Below are positions 26,046 to 39,932 of a stretch of 64,000 nucleotides of DNA, one piece after another. A model generated the notes under the pieces. It searched no databases, was not told the DNA's origin, and saw nothing but the letters and a program-made list of their open reading frames with translations. This stretch comes from Pseudomonas fildesensis. Its GTDB lineage: Bacteria > Pseudomonadota > Gammaproteobacteria > Pseudomonadales > Pseudomonadaceae. The stretch covers positions 248,001 through 312,000 of the forward strand of contig NZ_LFMW01000002.1 of NCBI RefSeq assembly GCF_001050345.1, written 5' to 3'. Positions within the stretch are counted from its first letter, which is position 1, and each line of letters opens with the position of its first letter. The position numbers and the translations under genes were made by a program.

Positions 26046-26798
26046 ATGAGCATGACGACTCGGCTGCGCCTGTTTTGCCTGCCCCATTCGGGGGCCAGTG
26101 CCATGGTCTACGCACGTTGGCGCCGGGCCCTGCCGGAGTGGTTGCAGGTGTGTCCGCTGGAATTGCCGGGGCGTGGCAGGCGCATGGATGAGCCTTTGCA
26201 GCGCGATATCAAGGGCCTGGCGGCGCAGTTGGCCGAAGAAATCAGTCGCGACCTGAACGGCCCTTATGCCTTGTTCGGTCACAGCCTCGGCGGGCTGCTG
26301 GCGTTCGAATTGGCGCACGCTTTGAAAGCGCGCAATGTACCTGCGCCGCTGGCGTTATTCGCTTCCGGCACCGCCGGGCCAGCGCGCCGCGACGTCAGTG
26401 AATACGCCATCGAAAAAACCGACGAACAGCTGATCGCCCGCCTGCGCGATCTGCAGGGCACCACCGAAGACGCGCTGACCAACCCCGAGTTGATGCAGTT
26501 GATGCTGCCGATCCTGCGCGCCGATTTCCTGCTGTGCGGCAGTTTCACCTACGGCGCACGCGAGCCGCTGGGCATGCCGATCCATGTGTTCGGCGGCAAA
26601 CAAGACAGCGTGCGTGCCGACCAGTTGCTCGACTGGCAGATCGATGCCGCCAGCGGCTTCTCCCTCGACCTGTTTGACGGCCACCACTTCTTCCTCGTGC
26701 AGCACGAAAGCGCCGTGCTGCGCTGCCTGCGGCGCTACGCCGACGAACACTTCGCGCGCTGGCGCAATGGCACGGCGCGGCAACTCGTCGCCGGCTAA
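26046..26798 (+). CDS. pvdG: Type II thioesterase PvdG
   Basis: External thioesterase thought to clear misprimed carrier domains of the pyoverdine synthetases. The 250 residues are an alpha/beta hydrolase with [14 protein letters not shown] at the oxyanion strand, the nucleophile elbow GHSLGG (Ser80) and a catalytic His in FDGHHFFL. The start at 26046 ([10 protein letters not shown]) fits the family length; the frame is open further 5' but lacks similarity. It sits 54 bases before pvdL, and the two are probably one transcript from the box at 25913. Confidence 0.92.
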   Translation: MSMTTRLRLFCLPHSGASAMVYARWRRALPEWLQVCPLELPGRGRRMDEPLQRDIKGLAAQLAEEISRDLNGPYALFGHSLGGLLAFELAHALKARNVPAPLALFASGTAGPARRDVSEYAIEKTDEQLIARLRDLQGTTEDALTNPELMQLMLPILRADFLLCGSFTYGAREPLGMPIHVFGGKQDSVRADQLLDWQIDAASGFSLDLFDGHHFFLVQHESAVLRCLRRYADEHFARWRNGTARQLVAG

Positions 26799-26852
26799 AA
26801 AGCCCTCTATTCCCCGATTTCCCCGTAAGCCGATTTCAGGCAGGAACCCCAT

Positions 26853-29800
26853 ATGGACGCCTTCGAACTTCCCCGCACCCTGGTCCAGTCCCTTCAGCGC
26901 CGCGCCACGCAGACCCCGGACCAGGTGGCCCTGCGCTTCCTTGCCGAATCTGCCGAGCACGGCGTGGTGCTCAGCTACCGTGACCTGGACCTGCGCGCCC
27001 GCACCATCGCTGCCGCCTTGCAGGCCAACGCCGACCTGGGCGACCGTGCGGTGCTGTTGTTCCCCAGCGGCCCGGACTATGTCGCGGCGTTCTTCGGGTG
27101 CCTGTACGCCGGGGTCATCGCGGTACCGGCCTACCCGCCGGAGTCGACGCGTCGTCATCACCAGGAGCGCCTGCTGTCGATCATCGCCGATGCCGAGCCG
27201 CGCCTGCTGCTGACCATCGCCAGCCTCGGCGACGGCCTGGCGCAGATCGAAAACGCACCGCCGGTATTGAGCGTCGATACCCTCACTGCCGAGATCGCCT
27301 CGACCTGGATCGCCCCCGACCTGCAAGCCGACGACATCGCCTTCCTGCAATACACCTCCGGCTCCACCGCGCTGCCCAAAGGCGTGCAAGTCAGCCACGG
27401 CAACCTGGTGGCCAACGAAGTGCTGATCCGGCGCGGCTTCGGCATCGACCTGAACCCCGACGATGTGATCGTCAGCTGGCTGCCGCTGTACCACGACATG
27501 GGCCTGATCGGTGGCCTGCTACAACCGATCTTCAGCGGCGTGCCGTGCGTGTTGATGTCGCCGGCGTACTTCCTCGGCCGGCCGTTGCGCTGGCTGGAAG
27601 CGATCAGCGAATACGGCGGCACCATCAGCGGCGGCCCGGATTTCGCGTACCGCCTGTGCAGCGAACGGGTCAGTGAATCTGCCCTGGAGCGCCTCGACTT
27701 GAGCCAATGGCGCGTGGCCTATTCCGGCTCCGAACCGATCCGCCTCGACACCCTGGAACGCTTCGCCGAAAAATTCGCCACCTGCGGTTTCACCCCGAAT
27801 AATTTCTTCGCCTCCTACGGCCTGGCCGAAGCCACCTTGTTTGTTGCTGGCGGCACTCGTGGGCAGGGCATCCCGGCGCTGCGTGTCGACGAAAAAGCCC
27901 TGGCCGCCAACCGTGCCGAACCGGGGCAGGGCGGCGCGATCATGAGTTGCGGCACCCGCCAGCCGGACCACGATGTGCTGATTGCCGATCCCCATACCTT
28001 GATCCAACTGGCCGACAACAGCGTCGGCGAACTCTGGGCCACCGGCCCGAGCATCGCCCACGGCTACTGGCGCAACCCCCAAGCTTCCGCCAAGACCTTC
28101 GTGCAACACGCCGGCCGTACCTGGCTGCGCACCGGCGACCTGGGCTTTATCCGCGAGGGCGAGGTGTACATCACCGGCCGCCTGAAAGACCTGCTGATCG
28201 TGCGCGGCCACAACCTGTATCCCCAGGACATCGAGCAGACGATCGAGCGCGAAGTGGAAGTGGTGCGCAAGGGTCGCGTCGCGGCGTTTGCCGTGAATGA
28301 CCAAGGCCTGGAAGGCATCGGCATCGCAGCGGAAATCAGCCGCAGCGTGCAAAAGATCTTACCGCCCGAAGCGTTGATCAAAGCCATCCGCCAGGCCGTT
28401 GCCGAGGCCTATCAAGAAGCGCCGAGCGTGGTCGTGTTGCTCAGCCCCGGCGCGTTGCCGAAGACCTCCAGCGGTAAGGTGCAGCGAGCGGCGTGCGCCC
28501 TTCGGCACGCCGATGGCAGCCTCGACTGCTATGCGCAGTTCCCCGACCTGCAAGCGCAGGCGAGCGATGCGGTGTTGGAAACCGACCTGCAAAACCAGAT
28601 CGCCGCGATCTGGTGCGAGCAGCTCGAAGTCGCAACGGTCGCTGCGGATGACCATTTCTTCCTGCTCGGCGGCAACTCCATCACCGCCACCCAAGTGGTT
28701 GCGCGCCTGCGCGAAACCCTGGGCCTGGAGCTGAACCTGCGCATGCTGTTCGAGGCGCCGACGCTGTCGACGTTCGCCGCCAACGTGGCACAATTGCAGC
28801 AGGACGGCGGCATCGCCCAAGGCGCGATTCATGCCCTGTCGCGTCAGGACGAGCTGCCGCAATCCCTGGCACAGAACCGCCTGTGGATCACCTGGCAGTT
28901 GGACCCGCAGAGCAGCGCCTACACGATTCCCGGCTCCCTGCGCCTGCGCGGTGAGCTGGATGAAGACGCGGTGCGCTTAAGCTTCCAGCAATTGATCCAG
29001 CGTCACGAAGCCTTGCGTACGCGCTTCTACGAACGCGACGGCCAGGCGTTCCAGCGCGTGGATGCAGGCACCGATTTCCACCTGCAAGTCATCGACCTCA
29101 GCGACCTGCCTCACGCCGAGCGCGAAGCCCGCGCGCAACAGATCCGCGAAGATGAAGCACGCACCCAGTTCGACCTCGAAAAAGGCCCGCTGCTGTGGGT
29201 GACCCTCGTGCGCCTGGACGATGAAGAGCACCAACTGCTGGTGACGCTGCACCACATCATCGCCGACGGCTGGTCGCTGACTATTCTCATCGACGAATTC
29301 TCGCGCCTGTACGCCGCCGCTTCCCGGGGCCAAACCCTGGCGCTGCCGCCACTGGCCCTGCAATACGCCGATTACGGCAGCTGGCAGCGCCAATGGCTGG
29401 CCGAAGGTGAAGGCCAACGGCAACTGGCGTACTGGAAGGCGCAGTTGGGGGACGAGCATCCGACCCTGAGCCTGGCCACCGATCACCCGCGTGCGGCGCA
29501 ACACCGCAACAGCGCCTCGCGCCACAGCGTGCGTCTGGGTGTGAGCCTCAGCGAAGCGATTCGCCAGACCGCCCAGGCCCATGAGTCCACGCCATTCATG
29601 CTGTTGCTGGCAGCGTTCCAGACCTTGCTTTACCGCTACAGCGGCCAGCGCGATATCCGCATCGGCGTGCCCAACGCCAACCGCCCGCGCCAGGAAACCC
29701 AAGGCCTGATCGGCTTCTTTATCAACACCCTGGTGCTGCGTGCCGAACTGGACGGACGCTTGCCGTTCAACGAACTGTTGGCCGCAACACGCCAGACTGC

Positions 29801-32800
29801 ATTGGGCGCCCAGGCTCATCAGGACCTGCCGTTCGAGCAACTGCTGGAAGCCTTCCCGCAAGCCCGCGAGCAGGGCCTGTTCCAGGTGATGTTCAACCAC
29901 CAGCAACGTGATCTCAGCGCTTTGCGCCGCCTGCCGGGCATGCTCGCCGACGAGCTGCCGTGGCACAGCCGCGAGGCCAAGTTTGACCTGCAACTGCACA
30001 CCGAAGAAGACCGCAACGGGCGCCTGAGCCTGGCCTTCGACTACGCCGATGAGTTGTTCGAAAGCGCGACTATCCAGCGTCTGGCCGAGCACTTCATCAA
30101 CCTGCTGCAAGCTGTCTGCGAACAACCCCGGCAAGCCCTCGGCGACCTGACGTTGATGCAGGTCGACGAACAGCAGCCGTGGAGCGAAGCACCGTGCGCG
30201 CCTGCCCAGCAATGGTTGCCCGAACTGCTCAGCCAACAGACCTCGGACGACACCGCTTTGGTCTGGCAGGACGGCAGCCTGACCTTCGCCCAACTGCACA
30301 CCCAGGCCAACCGCCTGGCTCATTACCTGCGCGACAAAGGCGTCGGCCCCGACGTGTGCGTGGCCATCGCCGCCGAGCGTTCACCGCAACTGTTGATCGG
30401 CCTGCTGGCGATCATCAAGGCCGGTGGCGCCTATGTGCCGCTCGACCCGGATTACCCCGCCGACCGCCTGGCCTACATGCTCAAGGACAGCGGCGTACAC
30501 CTGCTGCTGACCCAGACCGCCTTGCTCGAGCAATTTCCGGCGGCTGAAGGCGTGTGCGTCATCGCCATGGACAGCCTGCACCTCGACAGCTGGCCGACCC
30601 AGCCACCGGGCCTGCACCTGAATGGCGACAACCTTGCCTACGTGATCTACACCTCCGGTTCCACCGGCCAGCCCAAAGGCGTGGGCAACACGCATGCGGC
30701 GCTGGCCGAGCGGTTGCAGTGGATGCAGGCCACGTATCAGTTGAACGACAGCGACGTGCTGATGCAAAAAGCGCCGATCAGTTTCGACGTGTCGGTGTGG
30801 GAATGCTTCTGGCCGCTGATCACCGGCTGCCGCCTGGTACTGGCCGGCCCCGGCGAGCATCGCGACCCGCACCGCATCGCGCAGTTGGTACAGGCGCACG
30901 GCGTGACCACGCTGCACTTTGTGCCGCCGCTGCTGCAGTTGTTTATCGACGAACCGTTGGTGGCCGAATGCACCAGCCTGCGTCGCCTGTTCTCCGGCGG
31001 CGAAGCCTTGCCGGCCGAGTTGCGTAACCGTGTGCTGGCGCAGTTGCCGGCGGTGCAACTGCACAACCGTTATGGCCCGACCGAAACCGCGATCAACGTC
31101 ACCCACTGGCACTGCACGGCCGAGGATGGCGAGCGTTCGCCGATTGGCCGGCCGCTGGGCAATGTGATCTGCCGCGTACTGGACGATCAGCTCAACCCGC
31201 TGCCGGCCGGTGTGCCGGGTGAACTGTGCATCAGTGGCATCGGCCTGGCGCGCGGTTACCTTGGCCGTGCCGGGCTGACGGCTGAACGCTTTGTCGCCGA
31301 CCCGTTGGGCGAGGCGGGCTCACGCCTGTATCGCACCGGTGACCGCGCGCGCTGGGGCGCTGATGGCGTACTCGAATACCTCGGCCGCCTTGATCAGCAG
31401 GTCAAACTGCGCGGCTTCCGTGTGGAGCCGGAAGAAATCGAAGCGCGCCTGCTGGCCCTGGACGGTATCGCCCAGGCGGTGGTGCTGGTGCGTGACGCGC
31501 AGCTGATTGGTTACTACACCGCCCACACCGCACTGGAGGCAGAGGCGGTGAAAGCCGCCCTGGCCGCCGAGTTGCCGGAGTACATGGTGCCCGCGCAATT
31601 GATGCGCCTCGACGCCATGCCCCTGAGCCCCAGCGGCAAACTCGACCGTCGTGCGCTGCCGGAGCCGGTCTGGCAAACCCGTGAACACGTCGACCCCGAA
31701 TCACCTTTGCAACAGCAAATCGCAGCGATCTGGCGTGAAGTGCTGGGCCTGCCGCGTATCGGCCTGCGCGATGATTTTTTCGCCCTTGGCGGCCATTCGT
31801 TGCTGGCCACACAAATCGTCTCCCGCACCCGCCAGGCGTGTGACGTCGAGCTGCCGTTGCGCACTTTGTTCGAAGCCTGCGAGCTGGGCGCTTTTGCCGA
31901 GCAGGTCGCCCTGATTCAGGCCGCGGGCCAACGCAACCAACAGACCGCTATTGCCAAGGTCGACCGTCGCCAGCCGGTGCCGTTGTCCTATTCCCAGCAG
32001 CGCATGTGGTTCCTTTGGCAGATGGAGCCGGACAGCCCGGCATACAACGTCGGCGGCATGGCGCGTTTGCGTGGCGTACTGGATGTGGGGCGTTTCGAGG
32101 CGGCGTTGCAGGCCTTGATCATGCGTCACGAAACCCTGCGCACCACCTTCCCGAGCGTCGACGGCGTGGCCTGTCAGAAGGTCTCGTCGCAGACGGGCCT
32201 GCGCATGGACTGGCAGGATTTCTCGGCGTTAAACGACGCCGAGCGCCAGCAACGGGTGCAGCAACTGGCCGATGTCGAGGCCCACACGCCGTTCAACCTG
32301 GAAACCGGGCCGCTGTTGCGTGCGTGCCTGGTCAAGGCCGGCGAGCAGGAACACTACCTGGTGCTGACTCTGCACCATATCGTCACCGAAGGCTGGGCCA
32401 TGGACATCTTTGCCCGTGAACTCAGCGCGCTGTACGAAGCCTTTATCGACGAGCGTGAATCGCCGCTGGCGCCGTTGCCGGTGCAGTACCTCGACTACAG
32501 CCTGTGGCAACGCCAGTGGCTGGAATCCGGCGAGCGCCAGCGCCAGCTGGATTACTGGACCGCGCAACTGGGCAACGAGCACCCGCTGCTGGAGCTGCCC
32601 GGCGACCGTCCACGGCCACCGGTGCAAAGCCACCAGGGCGAGCTGTATCGCTTCGACTTGAGCGACGACCTGGCCGCCCGCGTGCGTGCCTTCAATGCCG
32701 AACGCGGCCTCACCCTGTTCATGACCATGACCGCCACCCTGGCCGTGTTGCTCTACCGCTACAGCGGCCAGACTGACTTGCGCATCGGCGCCCCCGTGGC

Positions 32801-35800
32801 CAACCGTATTCGTCCGGAAAGCGAAGGGCTGATTGGCGCGTTCCTTAACACCCAGGTGCTGCGTTGCCAGCTCAGCGGGCAGATGAATGTCGCTGAACTG
32901 TTCGAGCAGGTGCGCCACACCGTGATTGAAGGCCAGTCCCACCAGGACCTGCCCTTCGACCATCTGGTGGAAGCGCTGCAACCCCCGCGCAGCGCGGCGT
33001 ACAACCCGCTGTTCCAGGTGATGTGCAACGTGCAGCGCTGGGAGTTCCAGCAGAGCCGCCAACTGGCCGGCATGACCGTCGAGTACCTGGCCAACGACGC
33101 GCGCGCGACCAAGTTCGACCTCAACCTGGAAGTCACCGACCTCGACCATCGCCTGGGCTGCTGCCTGACTTACAGCACCGACCTGTTCGATGAACCGCGC
33201 ATTGCGCGCATGGCCGAGCATTGGCGCAACCTGCTTGAAGCGTTGATCGCCAACCCGCAACAACGCCTCAGCGAACTGCCGTTGCTCACGGCCATCGAGC
33301 AGCGCGCGTTGCAGGACAGCCTGGGCGTGGAAGCCGGCGAGCATCGCCTCGACCAGTGCATTCATCCGCTGTTTAGCCAGCAGGCCAGCGCGCGCCCTGA
33401 CGCGCCGGCCCTGACGTTTGCCGGTGAAACACTCTCCTACCGAGAACTCGACGCTCGCGCCAACCGCCTGGCCTGGATGCTGCGCGAGCGTGGCGTCGGC
33501 CCGCAGGTGCGCGTCGGCCTGGCATTGCCACGTTCGCTGGAAATGGTCATCGGCCTGCTGGCAGTCCTCAAGGCCGGTGGCGCCTATGTGCCGCTGGACC
33601 CGGAATACCCGCTGGACCGCCTGCATTACATGATCGAAGACAGCGGCATCGGCCTGTTGCTCAGTGATGCGGCGATGTTCGAAGCCCTTGGCGAATTGCC
33701 GGCGACGGTGGCGTGCTGGTGCCTGGAAGATGACCTGCCGGTGCTCGCCAACTACCCGGCGGGCGAGCTGCCGTTTATCAGCCTGCCGCAGCATCAGGCC
33801 TACCTGATCTACACATCAGGCTCCACCGGCAAACCGAAAGGCGTGGTGGTGTGCCACGGTGAAATCGCCATGCATTGCCAGGCGGTGATTCAGCGGTTCG
33901 GCATGCGCCCGGATGACTGCGAGCTGCATTTTTATTCGATCAACTTCGACGCCGCCACCGAGCGGTTGCTGGTGCCGTTGCTCAGCGGTGCGCAGGTGGT
34001 GTTGCGCGCCCAAGGGCAGTGGGATGCGCAAGAAATCTGCGCGCTGATTCGCACCCATCGCATCAATATCCTCGGCTTTACCCCGAGCTACGGCAGCCAG
34101 TTGGCGCAATGGCTGGCGACCCAGCACCAGACCCTGCCGGTGCGCATGTGCATCACCGGCGGTGAAGCCCTGACCGGCGAACACCTGCAGCGCATCCGCG
34201 CGGCGTTCCAGCCACAGGTGTTTTTCAACGCCTATGGCCCGACCGAAACCGTGGTAATGCCGCTGGCCAGCCTGGCGCCGGAACAGCTGGAGGAGGGCGC
34301 CGCCAGCGTGCCGATCGGCAGCATTATCGGCGACCGTGTGGCCTATATTTTCGACGCCGACCTGGCCCTGGTGCCGCAAGGCGCGACGGGTGAGTTGTAT
34401 GTCGGCGGGGCCGGTCTGGCGCAGGGTTATCACCAGCGTCCGGGGATGACGGCAGAGCGTTTTGTCGCAGATCCGTTCGCTGTCAACGGAGGTCGTCTGT
34501 ACCGCACTGGCGATCTCGTGCGCCAACGCGCCGATGGCCTGGTGGAGTACCTGGGGCGCATCGATCATCAAGTGAAGATTCGCGGTTTCCGCATCGAGTT
34601 GGGCGAGATCGAAAGCCGCCTGCTGGAGCACGAGGCCGTGCGTGAAGCGGTGGTGCTCGCGCTGGATTCGCCGAGTGGAAAGCAGTTGGTGGCCTACCTG
34701 GCCAGCGACGCTGACCACGCTGAGTTGCGCGAAGCGCTGAAGGCTCACCTCAAGGCGCAACTGCCCGACTACATGGTGCCCGCGCACTTGATCGTACTGG
34801 ACAGCATGCCGCTGACTGCCAACGGCAAGCTCGACCGCCGCGCGTTGCCGCAACCCGATCCCGAGGCGAATCGCCAACAGTACGTGGCGCCACGCAATGA
34901 GCTTGAGCAAACGCTCGCAGCGATCTGGTGCGCGGTGTTGAACGTGCAACAGGTCGGCCTCGACGATAACTTTTTTGAGCTGGGCGGCGACTCCATCCTG
35001 TCGATCCAGGTGGTCAGTCGTGCGCGGCAGGCGGGGATTCATTTCAGCCCGCGTGACCTGTTCCAGCACCAGACCGTGCAAACCCTGGCCGCCGTTGCCA
35101 CGCGTACCGAGCAGGTCACGGCGGAGCAAGGCCTGCTCATCGGCAACTCGGGCCTCACGCCGATCCAGCACTGGTTCTTCGATACCGACATTCCACAGCG
35201 TCAGCACTGGAACCAGGCGTTGCTGCTTAAACCGCTGCAACTGCTCGAGCCTCATCGCCTGGAGCAAGCGCTGCTGGCGGTGCTCGAGCACCACGACGCC
35301 CTGCGCCTGAGCTTCACCCGGCGCGATGCCCACTGGCACGCCGAACACTTGGCCGTGCCGGAAGGCGGCGTGCTGATGCAGGCGCGCGTGCGAGATATGG
35401 CGCAGTGCTCGGCGCTGTTCACCGAGACCCAGCGCAGCCTCGACCTGGAACACGGCCCGCTGCTGCGCGCCTTGTTGGTGGACGGCCCGCAAGGCCAGCA
35501 GCGCCTGCTGATCGCGATTCATCACCTGGTGGTGGATGGCGTGTCGTGGCGCGTGTTGCTTGAGGATTTGCAGAACGTCTATCGCCAACTGAGCGACGGC
35601 CAGTCCGTCAGCCTGCCGGCCAAGACCAGCGCCCTGCGTGACTGGGCCGCGCGTTTACAGGCGTATGCCCACAGTGAATCCCTGCGCGAAGAGTTGACCG
35701 TTTGGCAGCACCAGTTGGCCGGCCCGGCCGTGACATTGCCGGTGACGCGCCCCCAAGGTGCGCTGCGCAATCGCGATGCCGAGACGGTCAGCGTGCGCCT

Positions 35801-38800
35801 GGGCAGCGACCACACCCGCCAGCTGTTGCAGCAGGCGCCAAGTGCCTACCGCACCCAGGTCAACGACTTGCTGCTGACCGCCCTGGCACGCGTGCTGTGC
35901 CGCTGGAGCGGGCATGCCTCGGCGCTGATCCAACTGGAAGGCCATGGCCGCGAACCCCTGTTCGATGAGATCGACCTGACCCGCAGCGTCGGTTGGTTCA
36001 CCAGCGCTTATCCGTTGCGACTGACCCCGCTGGAAGGGCAGGGCGATTCGATCAAGGCGATCAAGGAACAATTGCGCGGCGTGCCGCATAAGGGCCTCGG
36101 TTATGGCGTGCTGCGCTACCTCGCAGACGAGCTGTGCCAGCAGACCCTGGCGGCACTGCCGAGTGCCGACATCACCTTCAACTACCTCGGCCAATTCGAC
36201 CAAAGCTTTGGCGCCGAGGCGCTGTTCCACCCGCTGGACGAACCCGCCGGTCTTGCCCATGACCCGGATGCGCCGCTGCCCAACGAACTCAGCGTCGACA
36301 GCCAGGTATACGGCGGCGAACTGGTGCTGCGCTGGACCTTCAGCCGCGAACGCCACGATCAACAGACCATCCGCGAGTTGGCCGAGGCTTACCTCGCCGA
36401 ACTGCAAAGCCTGATTGCGCACTGCCTCAAGGACGATGTCGGCGGCCTCACGCCGTCCGACTTCCCACTGGCGCACCTGAGCCAGGCGCAACTCGACAGC
36501 TTGCCAGTACCGGCCCAGGCCATCGAAGACGTCTATCCGCTGACGCCGATGCAGGAAGGCCTGTTGCTGCACACCCTGCTCGAACCTGGCACTGGCCTCT
36601 ATTACATGCAGGACCGCTACCGCATCAACAGCGCGTTGGACCCCGAGCGTTTCGCCCAGGCCTGGCAAGCGGTGATAGCGCGGCATGAGGCCTTGCGCGC
36701 GTCGTTCTGCTGGAACGTTGGCGAAGACATGCTGCAAGTGATCCACAAACCGGGCAGCACGCCGATTGATTACCTGGACTGGAGCAGCGACCCGGAAAGC
36801 GAGCAGGAAACGCGCCTGCAAGCTTTGCTCAAAAGCGAGCGCGAAGCCGGTTTCGATTTGCTCAACCAGGCGCCGTTCCACCTGCGCCTGATCCGCGTCG
36901 GTGAAGCGCGCTACTGGTTCATGATGAGCAACCACCACATCCTTATCGATGCCTGGTGCCGCTCGCTGTTGATGAATGACTTTTTCGACATCTACATGGC
37001 CCTCGGCGAAGGCCGCGAAGCGCAGTTGGCCGCGCCGCCGCGCTACCGCGATTACATCGCCTGGCTGCAACGCCAGAACCTGAATGAGGCGCGCCAGTGG
37101 TGGCAGCAGAACTTGCAGGGTTTCGAGCGCACGACACCGATCCCGAGTGACCGGCCGTTCCTGCGCGAACATGCGGGGCACAGCGGTGGCATGGTGGTGG
37201 GCGATTGCTACACCCGCCTCGATGCCCGCGATGGCGCGCAATTGCGTGAACTGGCCCAGGCCCATCAACTCACCGTCAACACCTTCGCCCAGGCCGCATG
37301 GGCCTTGGTGCTGCGGCGCTTGAGCGGGGAGCGTGACGTGCTGTTTGGCGTCACCGTGGCCGGGCGCCCGGTGGACATGCCCGAGATGCAACGCACCGTC
37401 GGCCTGTTTATCAACAGCATCGCGCTGCGGGTGAAACTGCCCGAGGACGATCAACGGTGCAGCGTGCGCCAGTGGTTGAGCGGTTTGCTCGACAGCAATA
37501 TGCAGCTGCGTGAGTACGAGTACCTGCCGCTGGTGACGATCCAGGAACACAGCGAACTGCCCAAGGGCCAGCCGCTGTTCGACAGCCTGTTCGTGTTCGA
37601 AAACGCCCCGGTGGAGGTCTCCGTACTGGACCGCGCGCAAAGCCTGAATGCCACTTCGGACTCCGGCCGCACCCACACCAACTTCCCGCTGACCGCCGTG
37701 TGTTATCCGGGCGATGACCTCGGCCTGCACCTGTCCTACGACCAGCGCTACTTCGACGAAACCACCGTGCAAGGCATGCTCGGCGAGTTCAAGCGCCTGT
37801 TGCTGGCACTGGTGCAAGGCTTCCATGGCGACATGGCCGACCTGCCGCTGATTGGCGAGCAGGAGCGTGATTTCCTCGTAGAGGGCTGCAATCAGAGCGA
37901 GCACGACTACCCGCTGGAGAACAGCTACATCGAGCTGTTCGAAGCGCAGGTGACGCAGCATCCGCAACGCATCGCTGCCAGTTGTCTCGATCAGCAGTGG
38001 AGCTATGCCGAGCTGAACCGCCGCAGTAACGGTTTGGGTCATGCGCTGATTGCAGCGGGTGTCGGCCCGGACCAACCGGTGGCGTTGCTGGCTGAACGTA
38101 ATCTTGATTTGCTGGGCATGATCATCGGCAGCTTCAAGGCCGGTGCCGGTTACCTGCCGCTGGACCCCGGCCTGCCGAGCCAGCGCCTGAGCCGCATCAT
38201 CGACCTGAGCCGCACGCCGTTGCTGGTGTGCAGCGAGGCGTGCCGTGAACAGGCGTTGGTGTTGCTGGAGGAGTTTGCCTGCGGCGCCCGGCCGAAGCTG
38301 CTGGTGTGGGATGCGCTGTTGCCGTCGGACGAGAACCCTGGCATCTACAGTGGCCCGGACAACCTCGCCTACGTGATCTACACCTCCGGCTCCACCGGCT
38401 TGCCCAAAGGCGTGATGGTCGAACAGCGTGGCATGCTCAATAACCAGTTGAGCAAGGTGCCGTACCTGGACCTCAGCGCGGCGGATGTGATCGCGCAAAC
38501 CGCTTCGCAAAGCTTCGATATTTCCGTGTGGCAATTCCTCGCCGCGCCGCTGTTCGGCGCACGGGTAGATATCGTGCCGAACACCCTCGCCCATGATCCA
38601 CAGGGCTTGCTGGAGCATGTCCAGGCCCAAGGCATTACCGTGCTGGAAAGCGTGCCGTCGCTGATTCAGGGCATGCTGGCCCAGGACCGTATCGGCCTCG
38701 ACGGCTTGCGCTGGATGTTGCCGACAGGCGAGGCCATGCCGCCGGAACTGGCGCACCAATGGTTGCTGCGCTACCCAGAGATTGGCCTGGTGAACGCCTA

Positions 38801-39758
38801 TGGCCCGGCGGAATGCTCGGACGATGTGGCGTTCTTCCGTGTCGATCTGGCCTCGACCCGCGGCACTTACCTGCCCATTGGCACGCCGACCGACAACAAC
38901 CGTTTGTACCTGCTGGATGGCGCGCTGGAGTTGGTGCCGCAAGGTGCGGTGGGCGAGTTGTGTGTGGCCGGTACCGGCGTCGGTCGCGGTTACGTCAGCG
39001 ATCCGTTGCGCACGGCTCAAGTGTTTGTGCCGAACCCGTTCGGAGCGTCAGGCGAGCGGCTGTACCGCACCGGCGACCTGGCCCGTCGCCGCAGCGACGG
39101 CGTGCTGGAATACGTCGGGCGTATCGACCATCAGGTAAAGATTCGCGGCTACCGCATCGAACTGGGTGAAATCGAAGCGCGCCTGCATGAACAACCGGAA
39201 GTGCGTGACGCGGCCGTCGGCGTGCAGGAAGGCGTCAATGGCAAGCACCTGGTGGGTTACCTCGTCGCCGCCGATGCCGCGCTTGATCCGGGCGAACGCC
39301 TGGACCGCATTAAGCTGCGCCTGCGCGCCGAACTGCCGGAATACATGGTGCCGTTGCATTGGCTGTGGCTCGAGCGCCTGCCGCTCAACGCCAACGGCAA
39401 ACTCGACCGCAAGGCCTTGCCGGCTTTGGAGATTGGCCAGTTGCACAGCCAGGACTACCTGGCGCCACGCAACGAGCTGGAAACCACCTTGGCGGCGATC
39501 TGGGCCGAAGTGCTTAAAGTCGAGCGGGTAGGGGTACAGGACAACTTCTTCGAGCTGGGCGGCCACTCGTTGCTGGCCACGCAGATTGCCTCGCGGGTAC
39601 AGAAGACCTTGCAGCGGGATGTGCCGCTGCGGGCGATGTTCGAGTGCAGCACGGTGGCTGAGTTGGGCGGGTACATCGAGGGGTTGGCGGCCAATGAGAT
39701 CAGTGCGCAGAAGGTGGATCGGCTGAGTGACTTGATGGCTGAGTTGGAGGGGTTGTAA
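26853..39758 (+). CDS. pvdL: Pyoverdine chromophore non-ribosomal peptide synthetase PvdL
   Basis: First pyoverdine synthetase, which assembles the acylated Glu-D-Tyr-Dab precursor of the chromophore. The 4301 residues read: acyl-AMP ligase ([11 protein letters not shown] near 167), PCP1 (Ser609), C1 (HHIIADG at 800), A1 ([11 protein letters not shown] at 1266), PCP2 (Ser1649), C2 (HHIVTEG at 1841), A2 (2320), PCP3 (GGDS, Ser2714), epimerase (HHLVVDG at 2890, NYLGQFDQ), C3 (HHILIDA at 3361), A3 (3843) and PCP4 (Ser4239). There is no thioesterase, as expected for a synthetase that hands on its chain. By eye against GrsA, specificity positions read DVWHFGRIN (A1), DAEGIGAVM (A2) and DIWELTADD (A3); the last is the known Dab code. 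Glu and Tyr for A1 and A2 are inferred from PvdL conservation. Confidence 0.97.
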   Translation: MDAFELPRTLVQSLQRRATQTPDQVALRFLAESAEHGVVLSYRDLDLRARTIAAALQANADLGDRAVLLFPSGPDYVAAFFGCLYAGVIAVPAYPPESTRRHHQERLLSIIADAEPRLLLTIASLGDGLAQIENAPPVLSVDTLTAEIASTWIAPDLQADDIAFLQYTSGSTALPKGVQVSHGNLVANEVLIRRGFGIDLNPDDVIVSWLPLYHDMGLIGGLLQPIFSGVPCVLMSPAYFLGRPLRWLEAISEYGGTISGGPDFAYRLCSERVSESALERLDLSQWRVAYSGSEPIRLDTLERFAEKFATCGFTPNNFFASYGLAEATLFVAGGTRGQGIPALRVDEKALAANRAEPGQGGAIMSCGTRQPDHDVLIADPHTLIQLADNSVGELWATGPSIAHGYWRNPQASAKTFVQHAGRTWLRTGDLGFIREGEVYITGRLKDLLIVRGHNLYPQDIEQTIEREVEVVRKGRVAAFAVNDQGLEGIGIAAEISRSVQKILPPEALIKAIRQAVAEAYQEAPSVVVLLSPGALPKTSSGKVQRAACALRHADGSLDCYAQFPDLQAQASDAVLETDLQNQIAAIWCEQLEVATVAADDHFFLLGGNSITATQVVARLRETLGLELNLRMLFEAPTLSTFAANVAQLQQDGGIAQGAIHALSRQDELPQSLAQNRLWITWQLDPQSSAYTIPGSLRLRGELDEDAVRLSFQQLIQRHEALRTRFYERDGQAFQRVDAGTDFHLQVIDLSDLPHAEREARAQQIREDEARTQFDLEKGPLLWVTLVRLDDEEHQLLVTLHHIIADGWSLTILIDEFSRLYAAASRGQTLALPPLALQYADYGSWQRQWLAEGEGQRQLAYWKAQLGDEHPTLSLATDHPRAAQHRNSASRHSVRLGVSLSEAIRQTAQAHESTPFMLLLAAFQTLLYRYSGQRDIRIGVPNANRPRQETQGLIGFFINTLVLRAELDGRLPFNELLAATRQTALGAQAHQDLPFEQLLEAFPQAREQGLFQVMFNHQQRDLSALRRLPGMLADELPWHSREAKFDLQLHTEEDRNGRLSLAFDYADELFESATIQRLAEHFINLLQAVCEQPRQALGDLTLMQVDEQQPWSEAPCAPAQQWLPELLSQQTSDDTALVWQDGSLTFAQLHTQANRLAHYLRDKGVGPDVCVAIAAERSPQLLIGLLAIIKAGGAYVPLDPDYPADRLAYMLKDSGVHLLLTQTALLEQFPAAEGVCVIAMDSLHLDSWPTQPPGLHLNGDNLAYVIYTSGSTGQPKGVGNTHAALAERLQWMQATYQLNDSDVLMQKAPISFDVSVWECFWPLITGCRLVLAGPGEHRDPHRIAQLVQAHGVTTLHFVPPLLQLFIDEPLVAECTSLRRLFSGGEALPAELRNRVLAQLPAVQLHNRYGPTETAINVTHWHCTAEDGERSPIGRPLGNVICRVLDDQLNPLPAGVPGELCISGIGLARGYLGRAGLTAERFVADPLGEAGSRLYRTGDRARWGADGVLEYLGRLDQQVKLRGFRVEPEEIEARLLALDGIAQAVVLVRDAQLIGYYTAHTALEAEAVKAALAAELPEYMVPAQLMRLDAMPLSPSGKLDRRALPEPVWQTREHVDPESPLQQQIAAIWREVLGLPRIGLRDDFFALGGHSLLATQIVSRTRQACDVELPLRTLFEACELGAFAEQVALIQAAGQRNQQTAIAKVDRRQPVPLSYSQQRMWFLWQMEPDSPAYNVGGMARLRGVLDVGRFEAALQALIMRHETLRTTFPSVDGVACQKVSSQTGLRMDWQDFSALNDAERQQRVQQLADVEAHTPFNLETGPLLRACLVKAGEQEHYLVLTLHHIVTEGWAMDIFARELSALYEAFIDERESPLAPLPVQYLDYSLWQRQWLESGERQRQLDYWTAQLGNEHPLLELPGDRPRPPVQSHQGELYRFDLSDDLAARVRAFNAERGLTLFMTMTATLAVLLYRYSGQTDLRIGAPVANRIRPESEGLIGAFLNTQVLRCQLSGQMNVAELFEQVRHTVIEGQSHQDLPFDHLVEALQPPRSAAYNPLFQVMCNVQRWEFQQSRQLAGMTVEYLANDARATKFDLNLEVTDLDHRLGCCLTYSTDLFDEPRIARMAEHWRNLLEALIANPQQRLSELPLLTAIEQRALQDSLGVEAGEHRLDQCIHPLFSQQASARPDAPALTFAGETLSYRELDARANRLAWMLRERGVGPQVRVGLALPRSLEMVIGLLAVLKAGGAYVPLDPEYPLDRLHYMIEDSGIGLLLSDAAMFEALGELPATVACWCLEDDLPVLANYPAGELPFISLPQHQAYLIYTSGSTGKPKGVVVCHGEIAMHCQAVIQRFGMRPDDCELHFYSINFDAATERLLVPLLSGAQVVLRAQGQWDAQEICALIRTHRINILGFTPSYGSQLAQWLATQHQTLPVRMCITGGEALTGEHLQRIRAAFQPQVFFNAYGPTETVVMPLASLAPEQLEEGAASVPIGSIIGDRVAYIFDADLALVPQGATGELYVGGAGLAQGYHQRPGMTAERFVADPFAVNGGRLYRTGDLVRQRADGLVEYLGRIDHQVKIRGFRIELGEIESRLLEHEAVREAVVLALDSPSGKQLVAYLASDADHAELREALKAHLKAQLPDYMVPAHLIVLDSMPLTANGKLDRRALPQPDPEANRQQYVAPRNELEQTLAAIWCAVLNVQQVGLDDNFFELGGDSILSIQVVSRARQAGIHFSPRDLFQHQTVQTLAAVATRTEQVTAEQGLLIGNSGLTPIQHWFFDTDIPQRQHWNQALLLKPLQLLEPHRLEQALLAVLEHHDALRLSFTRRDAHWHAEHLAVPEGGVLMQARVRDMAQCSALFTETQRSLDLEHGPLLRALLVDGPQGQQRLLIAIHHLVVDGVSWRVLLEDLQNVYRQLSDGQSVSLPAKTSALRDWAARLQAYAHSESLREELTVWQHQLAGPAVTLPVTRPQGALRNRDAETVSVRLGSDHTRQLLQQAPSAYRTQVNDLLLTALARVLCRWSGHASALIQLEGHGREPLFDEIDLTRSVGWFTSAYPLRLTPLEGQGDSIKAIKEQLRGVPHKGLGYGVLRYLADELCQQTLAALPSADITFNYLGQFDQSFGAEALFHPLDEPAGLAHDPDAPLPNELSVDSQVYGGELVLRWTFSRERHDQQTIRELAEAYLAELQSLIAHCLKDDVGGLTPSDFPLAHLSQAQLDSLPVPAQAIEDVYPLTPMQEGLLLHTLLEPGTGLYYMQDRYRINSALDPERFAQAWQAVIARHEALRASFCWNVGEDMLQVIHKPGSTPIDYLDWSSDPESEQETRLQALLKSEREAGFDLLNQAPFHLRLIRVGEARYWFMMSNHHILIDAWCRSLLMNDFFDIYMALGEGREAQLAAPPRYRDYIAWLQRQNLNEARQWWQQNLQGFERTTPIPSDRPFLREHAGHSGGMVVGDCYTRLDARDGAQLRELAQAHQLTVNTFAQAAWALVLRRLSGERDVLFGVTVAGRPVDMPEMQRTVGLFINSIALRVKLPEDDQRCSVRQWLSGLLDSNMQLREYEYLPLVTIQEHSELPKGQPLFDSLFVFENAPVEVSVLDRAQSLNATSDSGRTHTNFPLTAVCYPGDDLGLHLSYDQRYFDETTVQGMLGEFKRLLLALVQGFHGDMADLPLIGEQERDFLVEGCNQSEHDYPLENSYIELFEAQVTQHPQRIAASCLDQQWSYAELNRRSNGLGHALIAAGVGPDQPVALLAERNLDLLGMIIGSFKAGAGYLPLDPGLPSQRLSRIIDLSRTPLLVCSEACREQALVLLEEFACGARPKLLVWDALLPSDENPGIYSGPDNLAYVIYTSGSTGLPKGVMVEQRGMLNNQLSKVPYLDLSAADVIAQTASQSFDISVWQFLAAPLFGARVDIVPNTLAHDPQGLLEHVQAQGITVLESVPSLIQGMLAQDRIGLDGLRWMLPTGEAMPPELAHQWLLRYPEIGLVNAYGPAECSDDVAFFRVDLASTRGTYLPIGTPTDNNRLYLLDGALELVPQGAVGELCVAGTGVGRGYVSDPLRTAQVFVPNPFGASGERLYRTGDLARRRSDGVLEYVGRIDHQVKIRGYRIELGEIEARLHEQPEVRDAAVGVQEGVNGKHLVGYLVAADAALDPGERLDRIKLRLRAELPEYMVPLHWLWLERLPLNANGKLDRKALPALEIGQLHSQDYLAPRNELETTLAAIWAEVLKVERVGVQDNFFELGGHSLLATQIASRVQKTLQRDVPLRAMFECSTVAELGGYIEGLAANEISAQKVDRLSDLMAELEGL

Positions 39759-39932
39759 GGCTTGGCAGGCAGTACCGCCCGTCGCTACCTGTTAATTCTG
39801 ACAGTAGCCAGCCAAGTGACTGAGGTGTTTGATAGGGCAAAGGGCACACGAAATACTCAGTGCGCCACCGTATGGGCCTTCTCTGGTGTTGGGGGCAAGG
39901 TCTGTTCGTGACGCCATAGAGGACACCCAGTC

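Noticed and set aside
26799..26852. Separate promoter for pvdL
   Set aside because: No TAAAT-N16-CGT in the 54-base gap; pvdL is best read as co-transcribed with pvdG.
35655..39020. 1121-codon minus-strand open frame inside pvdL
   Set aside because: Shadow of the synthetase reading frame; no ribosome site and composition typical of antisense frames.
39759..39932. Possible PvdS box before Ig-like copy 1 (TAATT near 39793)
   Set aside because: The base triplet 16 positions on is AAG, not CGT.
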